A stretch of DNA of 64,000 bases from Membranipora membranacea (GCA_914767715.1 OU612075.1:10850001-10914000), one strand, 5' to 3'; shown: positions 38,942-51,777, numbered from the stretch's first letter. Numbers and translations: made by a program. Notes: generated by a model not told the origin, from the sequence alone.

Positions 38942-39810
38942 AAGAGTTTGCTTTTTATAGGATCTTTTGAAATTCACCATTCAACAGGTATCACACTAGA
39001 GGTGACCCAGTCACAGTCGAGACACACAGTACCGGCACACAGTCCTGACAAACAGTCACAGTCGAGATTTACTCAGGGCCTCCTCCAATACTCAGCTGGG
39101 TGAGAAGATAAAACAAAGTGTTGACTATGAAAAAACAAGTTTGAACTTCACTCACTATAAAAAGTTCATTTCTGAGATATCTTTCTCTATTCGATTGGTC
39201 GTTTAGCTTATATACTGCGGCAGTTAAGTTTCATCCTATAACTTGGTGAATTGCTAAATATATAATGTTATACAGGTGTATTTCAAGGTGTATTTCAAAG
39301 CAAGCAATGTTGTTGTGAGTGAGTAATGAAACTCCATCAAGCCTGTGATGAAGTCAAAACTCAGATCATCACTCACAACAATGAAAAAGGAAGAACTTTT
39401 TATAGTGAGTGAAATTCAGACTTGTTTTGTCATATGAATATAGTGCAGCACTTAGTTTGTTTTCTCTCACCCACCTGAAGGTCGGAGTAGGCCCTGAGTA
39501 AATCTCGACTGTGACTGTGTATCTGGACTGTGTGTCTGTACTGTCTGGACTGTGTATCTGGTCTGTGTGTCTTGACTGTGAACCTTGATTTAGTAATGCT
39601 CGACTATGACTTAGTCACCTCTAGTGTGATACCCTTTGAATGGTGAACTTCAAAATATCCTATAAAAAAGAAAGGTGTTATAACAGTTGCTCAAGGGAGT
39701 TTTGTGATTGCAATTGCTTCATTTTTTGTTGTTGTGAGTTTTGCTCTGATGTTTTGACTCCATCACAGGCTTGATGGAGTATCATCATCCACTCACAACA
39801 ACAATAACTC
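38942..39810. repeat. Large nested foldback near the right end of the giant element
   Basis: Outer arms at about 38945-39030 and 39595-39680 are complementary (TATCACACTAGAGGTGAC and inverse), with CAGTCACAGTCGAG repeats inside each arm. Inner arms repeat AACTTTTTATAGTGAGTGAA. A GTTGTTGTGAGT...CATCAAGCCTGTGATG block at about 39310 recurs inverted at about 39730-39805, so several inversions or insertions are layered. Confidence 0.7.
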
Positions 39811-40986
39811 TCAAGAAAGCGATTGCAATCATGCATTTTGCAAATGATACTCAAGGTTTGATGAAAATTTATCTAAAATTAGATGAGATTACTGGCAGCT
39901 AGAAATTATAAGGTTATAATTGCCTAGTAAGTGTTGAATCAAATAGTAGTATTTAGCATTATCATACCATGTAAACTCAACACTACTCCTAGGCCGACTC
40001 AAAGGCAGTGAAGTTAAACCACATGATGCATATAGAGGGATAGGCCTATGGACCATCTCCCTTAGAAGTTATCAGGCAGCAACGATACTCCTTGTTATTA
40101 CTGAAACTCAACAACATTATTACTCACTCGAGTCAATATATTTAATCGCTGACTAGCTTATTCAAATGTTAAATGTAAGTAATGTCTCACTACTCAAGTC
40201 AGTCAGTGAGTGGCGGTGTTGTGCATGTGTGCTGCAGCAATAAGCAGCCTGACAGGAGCTTACTGAATTGTGTTACTCAGACATATAAGCACAAATTATA
40301 TCACAGTAATGTACCACTCACAGTGGACGTGGTGGAGTGTCTGAGTCGAGTGTGTGTACATGTTAGAGCAAGGAGTAACACGTTACACTAACACCACCAA
40401 CAGCAACCTCTTGCTAACATTTCTTTGTTACTTACTCCTTGGTTAGTATTGAAAGCTTTTCTCAGTCAACTATTCAAATTACCTGATTTGAGAGTTTGTA
40501 TGTCAACTAGTTTCACTACAAGTTGTGCCAAAAAAGTCATCTCTTACTCAGTAACAGTCAAAAATTATTTCAAATATAACCGCACAAGTTACAGCAGTAT
40601 TCATAATATTATCATGACCTTGACCTAGCCAAGATAATCATTTTTCTATTTTGCAAAGTAGTTGGGTTGAAAGTGTACTCCTCAACATTTATCTTATAGT
40701 ATGGTGGTTATATTTTCGACATATTGACCAAGCCACAGCAATCAAAGGACAGTCATGAAATGAGATGGATGTCGGCTTCTGTCTCCCAGAAAGTGTTCAC
40801 GACATGTCCGACTGACCAAGGCCGACTGGCCAGCATGCCATGGGGCTTGCAAGCACAACATGTCCGCTGACCCAGCAACTAGACCGGACACACCCTGTAA
40901 GACATGCTCTATGGGGTGCCCAGACATGGTCTGCTACATCTTCCAGCCAGTTCCCGACATCGGCCCTGGGGGCCGATCGGACATAC
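39811..40986. other. Right part of giant element, GC-rich subterminal zone from about 40790
   Basis: 39811-40740 shows no supported exon. 40790-40985 is GC-rich with ACATGTC motifs and GGCCGA words (40803, 40857, 40970), comparable to the left subterminal zone. Confidence 0.5.
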
Positions 40987-41016
40987 TACTGCATAGGTGT
41001 ACTTTATTTTGTAATG
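40987..41016. repeat. Right TIR of giant element
   Basis: Exact complement of 16792-16821. Confidence 0.85.
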
Positions 41017-42520
41017 TTGTTGTTCGGATTTATAAACTAATATACATAAAGAAGAAACTCCATCTTGCCTTTTATTATATCAAAGTTGGTATGGGTTTAA
41101 TCGCATATCAACAATAATAAATAGGAGAAACAGTCTATATAAGTGCCACACTAATTCTAGGAATTCAAATCGTCTGCTCTTTGTTACAGACATATTATAT
41201 AGATATTAGACTGATTAGGTGACTAAATCAGTACAGCTGGCTGCTTTTCACCAATATTTTTTTTGTTGATGCTCTATTTTCTTCACCCATGCTGTCCCTA
41301 CTAATGTTGTCTGTTGGAACGGCAGATGAGAGAACAAAACTTAAACGGTCATCACTCCTTCTTATGGTCAGATAGATCTGTTAGTGTTGGGTCAAGAAGC
41401 ACATAAGATAATTTGGACATTAATTTATTGATGTGATTACCTTTAATCTCAACCTCAGCTTAACCAATTGCTGGTAAGAAATATTTTGAACGCCTATTGC
41501 AATTGTGACATGGACCAATAGTAATTAGTATAAAGATAACCTCACTATCAAAAGTGGCGTTAAATACTATGAACAGGTATAGCGCAAGTTATCGGGATAG
41601 GAAACTAATAAGATAAATAAACAAAAGTTATGGAGTGGCACTAAATATGTAAATACCTTTTGCTATTGAAAATATACCAGGCTCTTAGTTTATAATGTTT
41701 TAATGTGGAAGTAGCATTTCCAGCAGGATTTAAATCCAACTTCAGTTCAAGTGTTATAAAATATAAAATTGACTCTGGGGAGACTTTGAATTAAAAACAG
41801 GCTATCGTTCAGTTATTTATTTAATTTCGGACACTTCATCAATTGTGTGAACGATTCAGGTACATATGTGCCTAATGTAAAGAATTAAAGATCGAGAGTT
41901 TTCAGCAATGAGATAGGAAGAATTCAAGCCAAAAGCTTTGCACAATAATTTGAGTTACCCAAGGCTTCGTTCCTTTTAAACTCAATTACTTTACACTGAG
42001 TGGTATTTAATGCTGCTGCTATGAGATAAGCAGCATGGTAAAACTATTACATATGGTACACCAAATTTTAGCTGAGCATTGCGTGTTCTGCTTCCCACCT
42101 AAACAGTTTCATTTTTCTGGGTGAGTAAACCCTAAGCGAGTGATTCTTAACTTTGTCATGATTTTGTATGTCATTAGAATGCTTAACATGATCCATGTAG
42201 GTCACCAATACAAATGTGGGTGTTAACCTAATAACCTGAGAGATCTCAGGACGTAACACTATATATGAAAGCAGCAAGGTAGTGAGAGCTTGCAGGAGTC
42301 TGGAATTCGGAATCTAAAAATGGCTAGTATGACTCTAGCAGCTGTTATTTGATTAAAATGCCATTAAATTCACAAGTTGACATTCCTTTACAAGGATTAT
42401 CCACAGGCTATGAATGTATAGTGAGGCCCAGCTAGCCAAGTGTTGGCTCTCCCTACCAAAAAATCAGAGGCAACACATTGCTACCCATAGCTAACATTTT
42501 GCTTTGGTTTCAGATTGTCG
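41017..42520. other. Array flank resuming after giant element; 5' flank type A of copy 3
   Basis: TTGGTATGGGTTTAATCGCAT matches the copy 1 flank near 6122. From about 41880 it matches the 5' flank of copy 2, including ATGAGATAAGCAGCATGG. Confidence 0.6.
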
Positions 42521-43516
42521 TAGTGAAGAAAAGTAGTGAGGGAGATTTCCTACCAACAGCCATAACACATGCAAAGCAAGAGAAAACAGGTGATAGTTGC
42601 ATTGGGGTGAGCTGGACGCACGACGACAGAATACTTTGCACCACACCGGGCGGCCTTGAGATTAGAGACCCTGTTGACTTGAAACTACAGAAGCAACACC
42701 TAGAGAGTAACCACATGTATTCCTTTGCTACTTTCTGTGGAAGCAAACTGTTTATCAATGCCGCTACATCTGACTTTGAGAAACACATAATCTTTGCCGG
42801 CTCACTTGAGCAACCTACTCGGTCTTTATTACACAATGAAAATGTTGAGGAGTCACCCATAATTACCCAACTGTCAGCAAACAAAAATCATGTAGCAACC
42901 ATTGACCACGCCAATAACGTGTTAAAATTCTTTTCAACTATTAATGAAGAGCACCAGTTTGACATTCAGCTGACAGAAGAACAGCTCCCATATGGAGTTC
43001 ATCTCACATCTGATGCAGCACTAGTGACATTCTTAGAAGCGAAGCTGTGTAAATATGCTCTGACACCATCACCAGACCCAATCTAGACATGTGAAGGGTT
43101 GGAGGGGCCTTTAGGAGTAACAACAGATGAGTCAGGCTTTATCTATGTAGCAAGTGCTGAATGCCCAGAATCTACATCATCTCAGCTGAAGGTAAGTATT
43201 ATTAGCAACCCAGAGAGCGTTAATTTAGTTTTACTTGATTGATTTTTTAAAACTTATTTAGAGGTTGAATTTGGCTGTGGCCTACTATGAGTTGATCTTG
43301 GATGTTGTAAAGCACCACTTTAGTTTTTAACTTTGAGAATCCTCAAACACTTTACTATACCTAGTTTGGTTATCACTTGTAGGTGAGAAGATAAATGAGC
43401 TTACTCATGAGAAGCTACAGGAGTGTATCAATGGGATCTATGACATCGCTGTGAGAGATGGGAAGATGGTTTTAGTTTGTGTAGATGAGGGTGTTATGCT
43501 CTTCAATATGAGCTAG
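42521..43516 (+). pseudogene. TRIM-like gene copy 3, deleted for exons 1-5
   Basis: The type-A 5' leader (GATTGTCGTAGTGAAG) runs directly into the middle of the propeller exon at about 42541, so RING, both B-boxes and the coiled coil are missing. In the propeller exon, the conserved tryptophan codon of DPIWTYEG is TAG (43084), a codon is lost at VTFLE, and the SWDEPR block is shifted. The donor at 43191, the last exon 43383-43516 and AATAAA (43840) persist, though the last exon has lost several codons. It cannot make a ligase. A truncated propeller peptide is conceivable but unlikely. Confidence 0.85.
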
Positions 43517-46500
43517 TTTAGAGATTAACTGTTGACTGCACCGTTATTTGTTTATGCCACGATATGTCAACAGCTACTCAGATATATGAACCCTGAACCC
43601 AATGCTGTGTGATTAGTTAGCTACGCTTAAAATGTTGTGTACAATGTGTGTGGCAATCCTATTACATTAAATATTTCATATATTCAATATATCCGTCAAA
43701 TCTGTCGAGCATATTATATTATCATGTCTATTTTAGATGATGTGATGGATTGGCGCAATGCATGATAATTCCTCCACGTCCCATAATAATATCGTACATG
43801 TTTTTTACCCAATGATAATATAATTTTGATTTTCACCTGAATAAATTCAGATGGCAATCAAGGTGATATATATTTCGACCCGCATGAACTGAAAACGACT
43901 TAGACTTTTGTATGCCCGATCAGATCACCTCAAACCAGCCGGTCGGACGCTCTCTAGCGTGTTGGAATAGACGCATATGTTAGGAAATCGGTGGAAATGG
44001 TTTTGAATAAACGGTTTGTAAAACTTTTGTCAGTTATGTTTGTGAGAGTAGGGTTTGGCCTAGATCAAGGTTGATCCACTTCCTGCGTTCGGAGTTGACC
44101 CCCCTCCACTGGTCAGCCGGCACGTGACAAGTGGATGGGGGCAACTCCGAACGCAGGCGAATGACAACATTATATATCAACCCCAATTCACCCCTTGTAT
44201 AAGGCAATCAATGCCTTGATTCAATTGTTGACAAGTTTTTGGTAATGAAATAGCAACATTAATACACATCCTACCTTGATCCCTGCCTCGGTTGAGTCCG
44301 ATATGCTTTGCTTCACTTAGTTGACCAAAGCTTGGATATTTGACAAATAGTCTAGGCGAAGTAGGAGGCTTTCACAAACCCATACCAAGCTAGCAGCTAT
44401 CGTCCTTATGTACCCATCATGAAAGCCTTCATTGTTCATTCAAGGTTCATTCATAAGAACAAGTAATGGCTATAAGTTTAGCTAGGTCCCAGCAAAAGTG
44501 CAAAAAGTAAGAGCGCATATGAGTTGATCCTGGGCTTTCACAAAACAACATAACTTACCTTGAAATCTAAAATCACAAGAGTTGTTTCCAGTTTGTCACT
44601 GTCCAAAAATCCCATCTCTGTCGTAAATTGATTATGGCTTTCCACCACAAAAAGAAAAGAAATGTTGAACTGTCAGCATAGATGCATGTGAAGAATCGCT
44701 ATCACCAATGTTTCGAAGAGAAAATACAAATTCTTTAGCCGGTAACCTCTGCCTCACTGCGAATTTAGCATTGAACCTTCTGAACCCGATAATGAACGAA
44801 TTTCCGTACATATATGTAAAGAGTTGGGCAATTTCATAATCAAGTCGAAGAAGATCAACTTTCAAAAATGATGCAATTCAAAGAAAACATCTTTGCTTCA
44901 ATAGCGTAGCGTCAACCACATCAGTAAGCGCCTCTATTCTTGTAGTCTATACGGTGTATTGGTGAATTAAGTCTTAAGTGTTTGACTGACCATAATATAT
45001 TGACTATATAGGAGTTGTCTTAACATCATCAATGTGGGCACAATTCATATCCACATAACATTCTACCTATTTATTTTTGATAAAGCAGCTTGGATATTTG
45101 ATATCGCTGTAAGGGATCGGAAGATGGTGTAAGCTTGTTAGAAATGGGTTGTCATGCGTTTCACTATGGGCCAAATAGCTGCCTTTTAACCAATGGGTAC
45201 TAACATACCTATCATTGCAAATCCAATACATGTGTAAAACCGTATATATATTATTATATATTTTGAAATCAGAGCTACCTTAACCACCAGATTAATATCA
45301 TAGTTGGCTATAACTCTTTGGTTTTAAACCATTTATACAAGTAAGCTAAAGTTTCTCTTCATCCAATAACAATATCGAGTCATTTCATCCAATACAAGGA
45401 AATCCCTCTTTTCATCGCCAGACTAATTTGACAACTCTTGTCAAATCTTAACCAACACTAACTTTCTGGCTTTGCTGGTTTGAATATATTTTGTACCACA
45501 GATTTAAGAAGTTTGTCTTCATCCTTACTAAGACTATGACACAGTCAGAGGTTCATAGCCATAATTCAATTCAATAAAATGATCATAATAAATGGTTTTA
45601 GGTTTGAGTTCATGGTCCATCATTGTTGTTGTAGTTGTAATCGTTTTTATGACGGCTTGAAAAAAGTTTATATATGTGATTGAATGGCATCAAATGACAT
45701 TGGCTGGAAAGATCTGATTTTTTAATAAATTCTTTGCGTGTGACTGTCCAATCAAGTGTTCCATGAGTTAATGTTGTCACTACTAACTCCATTTGTACCC
45801 TTTTTTGTACGTTGACTGTCGCTAAATGAAAATCAATGAAAATATATTTCAGATGCTAATAACTCTTGATGAATGCAATAGATATACCTTGCATAAGACA
45901 TGAACTTTTTACTTATTCTTATGGGTCTATATTGACCTCATTAATGACCCAGAAAAGGTGACCTATTAAAATGGACGTACCGCTATATCTAGTTTTGTTA
46001 TAGCCATATAAATATTGAAGATCTTCAGGATCTCTGCATGCTCTTTGTTATCATGTGACAGTGATACTAGACCAAGTCTGATTCAGCTAACTACATACGG
46101 AGTTGCTCCCCCTCCACTGAGAAGACTCTCTACGTTTTTGCCTGCAGATTATCAGAGGAGGAGTAGCAACTGTAATGTAGGCAAACTGGATCAAACTTGA
46201 TCTACTGTCGTATACAAAGATGAGGTGAGGTACTCAAAAACTGAAACTGATGCAGTGACATTGATGTAATGGATAAGTTATAATATTTGCTACAAACAGC
46301 CATCAACTCTCAATATGATTTTATTTACCTTAGTGAAGGGAATATTAGCTAGAGTTAAGTCATGATAGTTTGGAGATGGCTTGATGTTAGCTATCACTAA
46401 CTGGCTAACAAGTGTGAGTCTATACGGAGTAAATAAGGTGAGAAAATGTCGGCTAGCCGTAAATGTAAATGTCTGAAGGCTATCCTATTTAGGCATCAGA

Positions 46501-47682
46501 AATAGTAAATAGTACCATGATATTTAGAAATACCTCTGGTACAACCAATTTATGGGCTGAAATACTAAATTGTAGTCTTTGCTAAAATAACAGTTCAAAT
46601 ATTGGCTGCTCATTATTAAAAATCCCTTGCAACTTTATGCGAATGAAAGGATCATTTCATTAGCTACTCGCAGAAGTATGGATGACAGAAATGTTACCAA
46701 ATTTTCATATTAGAGAGTTGGTCTCCAATATCACACTACGGATACAACTCCTTCATTCTGCAAGTAATACGAAGGGTCATTTGGTAGTGATGATTGTTTG
46801 TATGGGCTGGTATCTAACATTATTGAGTATGTGCAGTAAGCAGCTGTTATCCTACCAATACTATCTAACAAGTTAACATGATATATTTTTTCTTTTGTAC
46901 TTATGTTTTAAACATACATTCTTATGCAATAGCACCTCAATAATCCTGAATGGGTGATCATTCAGTTGACTAAGCTCTAAAAAATTTTAGTTTTCCGTTT
47001 CAATGGTTCAAATATAATAGACACAATAATTTTAAGTAAATCAAAGGAGTCAATTCCAATTATGTTTGGGTAATCGTTGTTGATCAATGCTCCTGCAAAA
47101 ACAGACTGTACTGTGAAGCTGTGCATTTAATATTGTTAGGGTGTCATGAAAACATGTACAGAGAAAAGGGATGGCTTTGAGGAATTAATTTTGTAATTTG
47201 TGATCTGAATTATTTCTACAAATAAAATCTTTGAAAAGATTTCTGAGGTGCAAAGCATACCTTAGAAATTACTTTTGTTCCTAACAAGCTTATGTTCTGA
47301 GCATATTTATTAACACAGAAGGGGGAGGAGGTTATAACGCACCACTTGATATTCATGCTAGTGATTTAGCACAACATTGGATCAGTTTGGTTCGGCAGCC
47401 AGTTGACAATCAAAGTCTTTCCGCAGCAAAGAGAGGTGAGTGGCTTAGCCTATGATCTTTGTTAGAAGGCACCAACCTAACTCATATACCACCACAACAT
47501 GACTTGTACTGCAGAAAGTGGGATAAGATTCAGGCTACCGTATAAAATCATCATGAAGGTTATATGTACGTAAAAGTCCTCACCAAAGAAATTGTGGAGG
47601 CTGAGCGTATACTATACAATAGTATTCGTTGTCAGTCAGATTTACGGCTTGTTGACATTGGTCTTCTTTTAGTTCTCTAAAA
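43517..47682. other. Duplicated flanks between copies 3 and 4
   Basis: To about 45060 this is the shared 3' flank. A MITE-like palindrome is at about 44085-44160 (CCCCCTCCACTGGTCAG and near-complement), with a related one at about 46095-46200. From about 46500 it is the type-B 5' flank shared with copy 5. No intact gene is seen. Confidence 0.6.
45096..45178 (+). pseudogene. Last-exon relic of another TRIM-like copy
   Basis: Reads like the last exon (GATATCGCTGTAAGGGATCG, GAAGATGGTGTAAGCTTGT, then TCACTATGGGCC) with an in-frame TAA and small indels. It lies 1.6 kb behind copy 3's last exon, so at least one more gene end once stood here. Confidence 0.6.
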
Positions 47683-50600
47683 ATGGCGACTGCAGTAGGG
47701 GTCACAGAACCGGCGGTGACGCAGAATATAAAGATAACAGTAACCAGAGATACAGCCTGTGGATTCTGTGGTCTGACATTATATGAGATACAGGAACCAA
47801 GAGCTCTACTCTGTGGTCACACTCAATGTACTGAGTGTATTCATGTCAACTACCAGAATAAGGAGATAGAGTGTAAGACTTGCAGGTAAGGCTATTCGAG
47901 TCAGTGGCTCCAAAAAGTTCTGTGTTGGAATAGTTTGGTGGTGCCAAGGCGCTTGTTTTTTATTTGATATTGTCAGCGCTAGGCATAACAATATCCTTCA
48001 CTTAGAGTAGGTTTTGTTGCAGATGCATTGCACAGAGGAAGTCCAGCAAATGATCCTCACACAACAGCATCTTAAGTCTAAGCGAATGATATTTTTATAG
48101 GGAGACTTTCAAAGATATAGACATCAGAGCACTACCCACAATTCCTGAGCACCTTGTACAGGAAGCGCTGGCTGATGCAGAGTTGGGATTACAGTCAGCA
48201 GGAAGAGAATGTAATCGATGTGGGGATGAGAAAGTGAAGGCTGTGATCTGCTGTGCTGACTGTAAGAAAAGGTTCTGTCACCAACATGCTGAGGTAGGGA
48301 CCCATCAACGGCATATCAGTTAAAAACATATTCATTCCTATATGCCTTATGAAGCTCATATAAAAAACTACGATACCTGATACTAGTTGGGTTGCATTAT
48401 GGATAGAGTTCATTATAATTTTCTTTGGAATAAAGAATATGTAACATGATTTAACATACTGAATTCAATGGTAATAAATCTCAAAACCCAACTATATGCA
48501 ATACCCCCTAAGTCGATAACACACATATATATGATCATAGATTTCTATTTGCAGGAACACTTGTTCCATGTCAGCGATCATGTACTTCTGCCGATAGAAG
48601 ACAACCTGACACCAGAAAGATACGAGGTAGAAAGATGTCAAACACACAAAAAGCATGTCCTTGAGGAGATTTGTAAAAACTGTAAGAAGCAGTTCTGCAA
48701 GAGATGTGATTCTAAGGTAGCATGTTCAGCCTTAAATCAGAGGAGTGATTCGGCTGCAGCCCTATATCAAGGTTGGTGTGGAATGAGTCCATGAGTTAAT
48801 TGCAGAGTAAAAGGAAGAGACAACGGAAAGCGGTATCTATAATAATTTGAACAGCATCACTTTGAATACAGAGACCAGGTTAAATCCACTGGTCGAGGTT
48901 GGTAAGGCTAATGTTTGATCGGAATGCAGTGCCACTATCAGCGCAAAAGTTTCAGTTTTCCAATTTAGTATAATAGTCTAATAGGCTGACCAAATCGGTC
49001 GTAGGAAAATAGTAGAGACTTTTAATCTTTTGGTACAAGGTTCAATGTCTGCTTTGCTATTCAATTTGGCAGATCCTCCTTATCAGCAAAAAATATCGAG
49101 ATAGGGTTTGTTTGATCACCCAAAATGCAATGAAAATATCTGGGGAATAAACCTCTGGAAATAACAACTATGTTGTTCTTGTAATGTTAGGCATGTGCCA
49201 TGAGGTTGTCCCACTTAAAGATGTGACCGAAGAAATGAGGGAGAAACTACGAAAGCTGTCACAGAATATTTTCGACAAAATAAAAAGATGTGGAGACATT
49301 GAAAAGTCTACCTGGAGGCGTTTAGATGAACTGGAAACTCATATAGATAACATTTATAATGAGATAGATGAAATTGCTGAAAATCTGGTGAGTTGTTTTT
49401 TCATGCAAAAATGTAAATTGAAAAGTCGTTTTTTCATGATACAAGAGCAAGCAACTCTTTCCTATTTTAGGAGAGGATTTAAGACTAGGTTTATTAATCA
49501 TTGTATGCAGCTTATGCGTTTGGTCATCAGAGCAACAATGGTGTTTTTGCTAAATTAATTCGATCCAAGAGGTTGTTTGTCAATATGACTTGAAAATTGA
49601 ACAACCCTGAGTTTATGAAGCTCAAGTTTGATCCAAATTGCCGCGATTCCAGTTGTTCTTCTGGTGAGCTGCCAACCTTTTGCCAGCAACCCAAACTCCG
49701 ATGAAGGCAAATTGGATCATTTTGATCTATAGTATATTGGTAAAATCACACTACATTGTCTATTGATTTCTTTATACATATTTTGGTTTCTATCACCGAC
49801 TACAGATTAAGCAAATCAAAAGAGAAGCTGAGGACCTGAAAACAGAATTTAAAGACCATCTTAACAAGTCGTCAGAAATGGTAGGCGAGTTTTCTGAGGA
49901 ATTGCTGCTGAACACCACAGTTCTGGATGACCTGTATATCTATGGAACTCATTTAGCAGACAGAAGACCAGACGAGCAGCTACTGGAAGAATTTGATAAG
50001 GTATCTTCAAACCTTACACAGGCTAATGACAACATGGAGTATCAGACAAAGGTCGCCCTCAAAACACCTTATCTGCATCAAGGTAATAAGTTTGCATACA
50101 GGTATATTATATATTATTATAATGGAGTTGACTAATATATATATATATATAAATATATGTATATACTAATACCTGCACATACGGGGCAATGACCACAATG
50201 ACCAAGGGGTAAATAACCGAAACGAAGGAAATATTAGATGGCATAAAGCGATAGAGCTAGATTAATGGATTAAACTGATATTATGTTCCTTCCTGTTTTA
50301 GTGATTGGGTCTAAATCCTTTAGGAGTAGGAGGTAGCTCAGTTGGTGACAGCGCCGTCTTCAACACGCAAGTGATGAAGGTCGTGGGTTCGAATCACACT
50401 GCAGTCTATTGACTACTGGGGTTAGGTTGGCCCCAAGGTGTGCTCCGACCTGCCTGCAAACTGAGAGCAAAACTGGCGCAGCCACTGCAGCCTGGCCATT
50501 AAGGCAAAAAAATATTTCGCCGCCTATGCTTCGGGATGTGGGTGTGATATGACATCCGAATTTAATCAACCTTTTAATCAACCCTTAGGAATATGTACAC

Positions 50601-51777
50601 ATGACCAAGGAAATTGGAACCAGTTTGTGAAAAAAGTTAGAACTAGAAACTAAAAGTACAAATGGATTGTAGCATGCTGTCCACATGTGACTGTAGGGAT
50701 AAGCTTATGCATGTTTATAATGATAGTAGTCGAAAACTATCTAATCACCAGTTTGATTTTTATTTTCCAGGTCCAGGCTCAGTGAATTTGAATGGAGAAA
50801 TGGTATTCCTACCAACAGCCATAACACATGTAAAGCAAGAGAAAACAGGTGATTGCTGCATTGGGGTTAGCTGGACGCACAACGACAGAATTCTGTGCGC
50901 CACAGATGAAGGGCTCGAGATTAGAGACCCTGTTGACCTCAAATTACAAAAACAACATCAAGATAGTAACCACATTTATTCTTCAGCTATTCTTTGTGGA
51001 AGCAAACTGTTCACTATGGCCGTTTCATCTGACTTGAAGAAACACATAACCTTTTCTGGCTCACTCGAGCAACCTACTCGTTCTATATTACACAGTGATG
51101 TCACTGTTGGACCAGCTCTTCCTACCCAAGTGTCAGCAAACAAAAACCATGTCGCAAACATTGACCACGCCAATAACATGTTAAAACTCTTTTCAACTAT
51201 TAATGAAGAGCACCAGTTTGACATTCAGCTGACAGAAGGACGCGACCCATATGGAGTTCATCTCACATCTGATGCAGCACTAGTGACATTCTTAGAGGAA
51301 GGGAAGCTGTGTAAATATGCTCTGTCACCATCACCAGACCCAATCTGGACATATGAAGGACTCGTGGGACCTACAGGAGTAACAACAGATGAGTCAGGCT
51401 TCATCTATGTAACAAGTTGGGATGAGCCCAGAATCTACATCATCTCAACTGAAGGTAAGTATTATTAGCAACCCAGACAGCCTCAATTTAGTTTTACTTC
51501 ATTATTTTATATGAATATATTTAGAGGTCAAACCTTAAATTTGTATGTGGCCTAATATCAATTTATTTGAGATGTTTAAACACCAGTTTGTAACTCAAAA
51601 ATATCACTATACAAAGTTCGGTTACCACTTGTAGGTGAGAAGATAAGAGAGCTGACTCACAAGAAGCTACAGGAGTGTATCGATGAGGATGCCGAGATCT
51701 ATGACATCGCTGTGAGAGATGGGAAGATGGTGTTAGCATGTGAGCAGGAGGGTGTTATGCTCTTCAATATGAGCTAG
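47683..51777 (+). CDS. TRIM-like RING/B-box/coiled-coil/NHL-like propeller protein, copy 4
   Basis: Exons 47683-47885, 48101-48293, 48555-48771, 49191-49387, 49806-50082, 50771-51454, 51635-51777; all phases match; 637 residues. Start ATG 47683 opens MATAVGVTEPAV, an N-terminus shared with copy 5 but not copy 2. RING at about residues 29-67 (CGFC, CGHTQC, CKTC), B-box 1 in exon 2, B-box 2 (CQTH...CKRC) in exon 3, coiled coil in exons 4-5, propeller in exons 6-7. Stop TAG 51775, AATAAA 52127. In the RING, CGHTQC is preceded by Leu where other copies have Pro. Predicted E3 ligase of the TRIM/RBCC type; the target is unknown. Confidence 0.9.
50322..50545 (+). repeat. tRNA-headed SINE in intron 5 of copy 4
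   Basis: A-box TAGCTCAGTTGG, B-box GGTTCGAATCA, same body and position as the others. Confidence 0.75.

Larger units (their letters stand above)
16792..41016. mobile_element. Candidate giant DNA transposon, 24.2 kb, 30-bp perfect TIRs
   Basis: The left end begins CATTACAAAATAAAGTAC; the right end is its complement, and the match is perfect for 30 bp (16792-16821, 40987-41016). Outside it, array-flank homology stops on the left and resumes on the right: the paralogous site at 6059-6066 reads ATGTTGTT uninterrupted. The duplication is TT if the TIR is symmetric, or up to ATGTT if the right end is 41013. Inside both ends are GC-rich subterminal zones with ACATGT cores. The cargo is a MADF-BESS gene on plus and a BRCT/HMG-box gene on minus, running towards each other. 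None of the cargo resembles the array. Superfamily cannot be assigned by eye. Confidence 0.72.

Noticed and set aside
40182-40391. Small protein with Cys residues (69 codons)
   Set aside because: No recognisable domain, splice context or conservation signal.
40742-41117. Short overlapping frames at the right end of the giant element
   Set aside because: GC-rich subterminal repeats give long frames on both strands; no domain or splice support.
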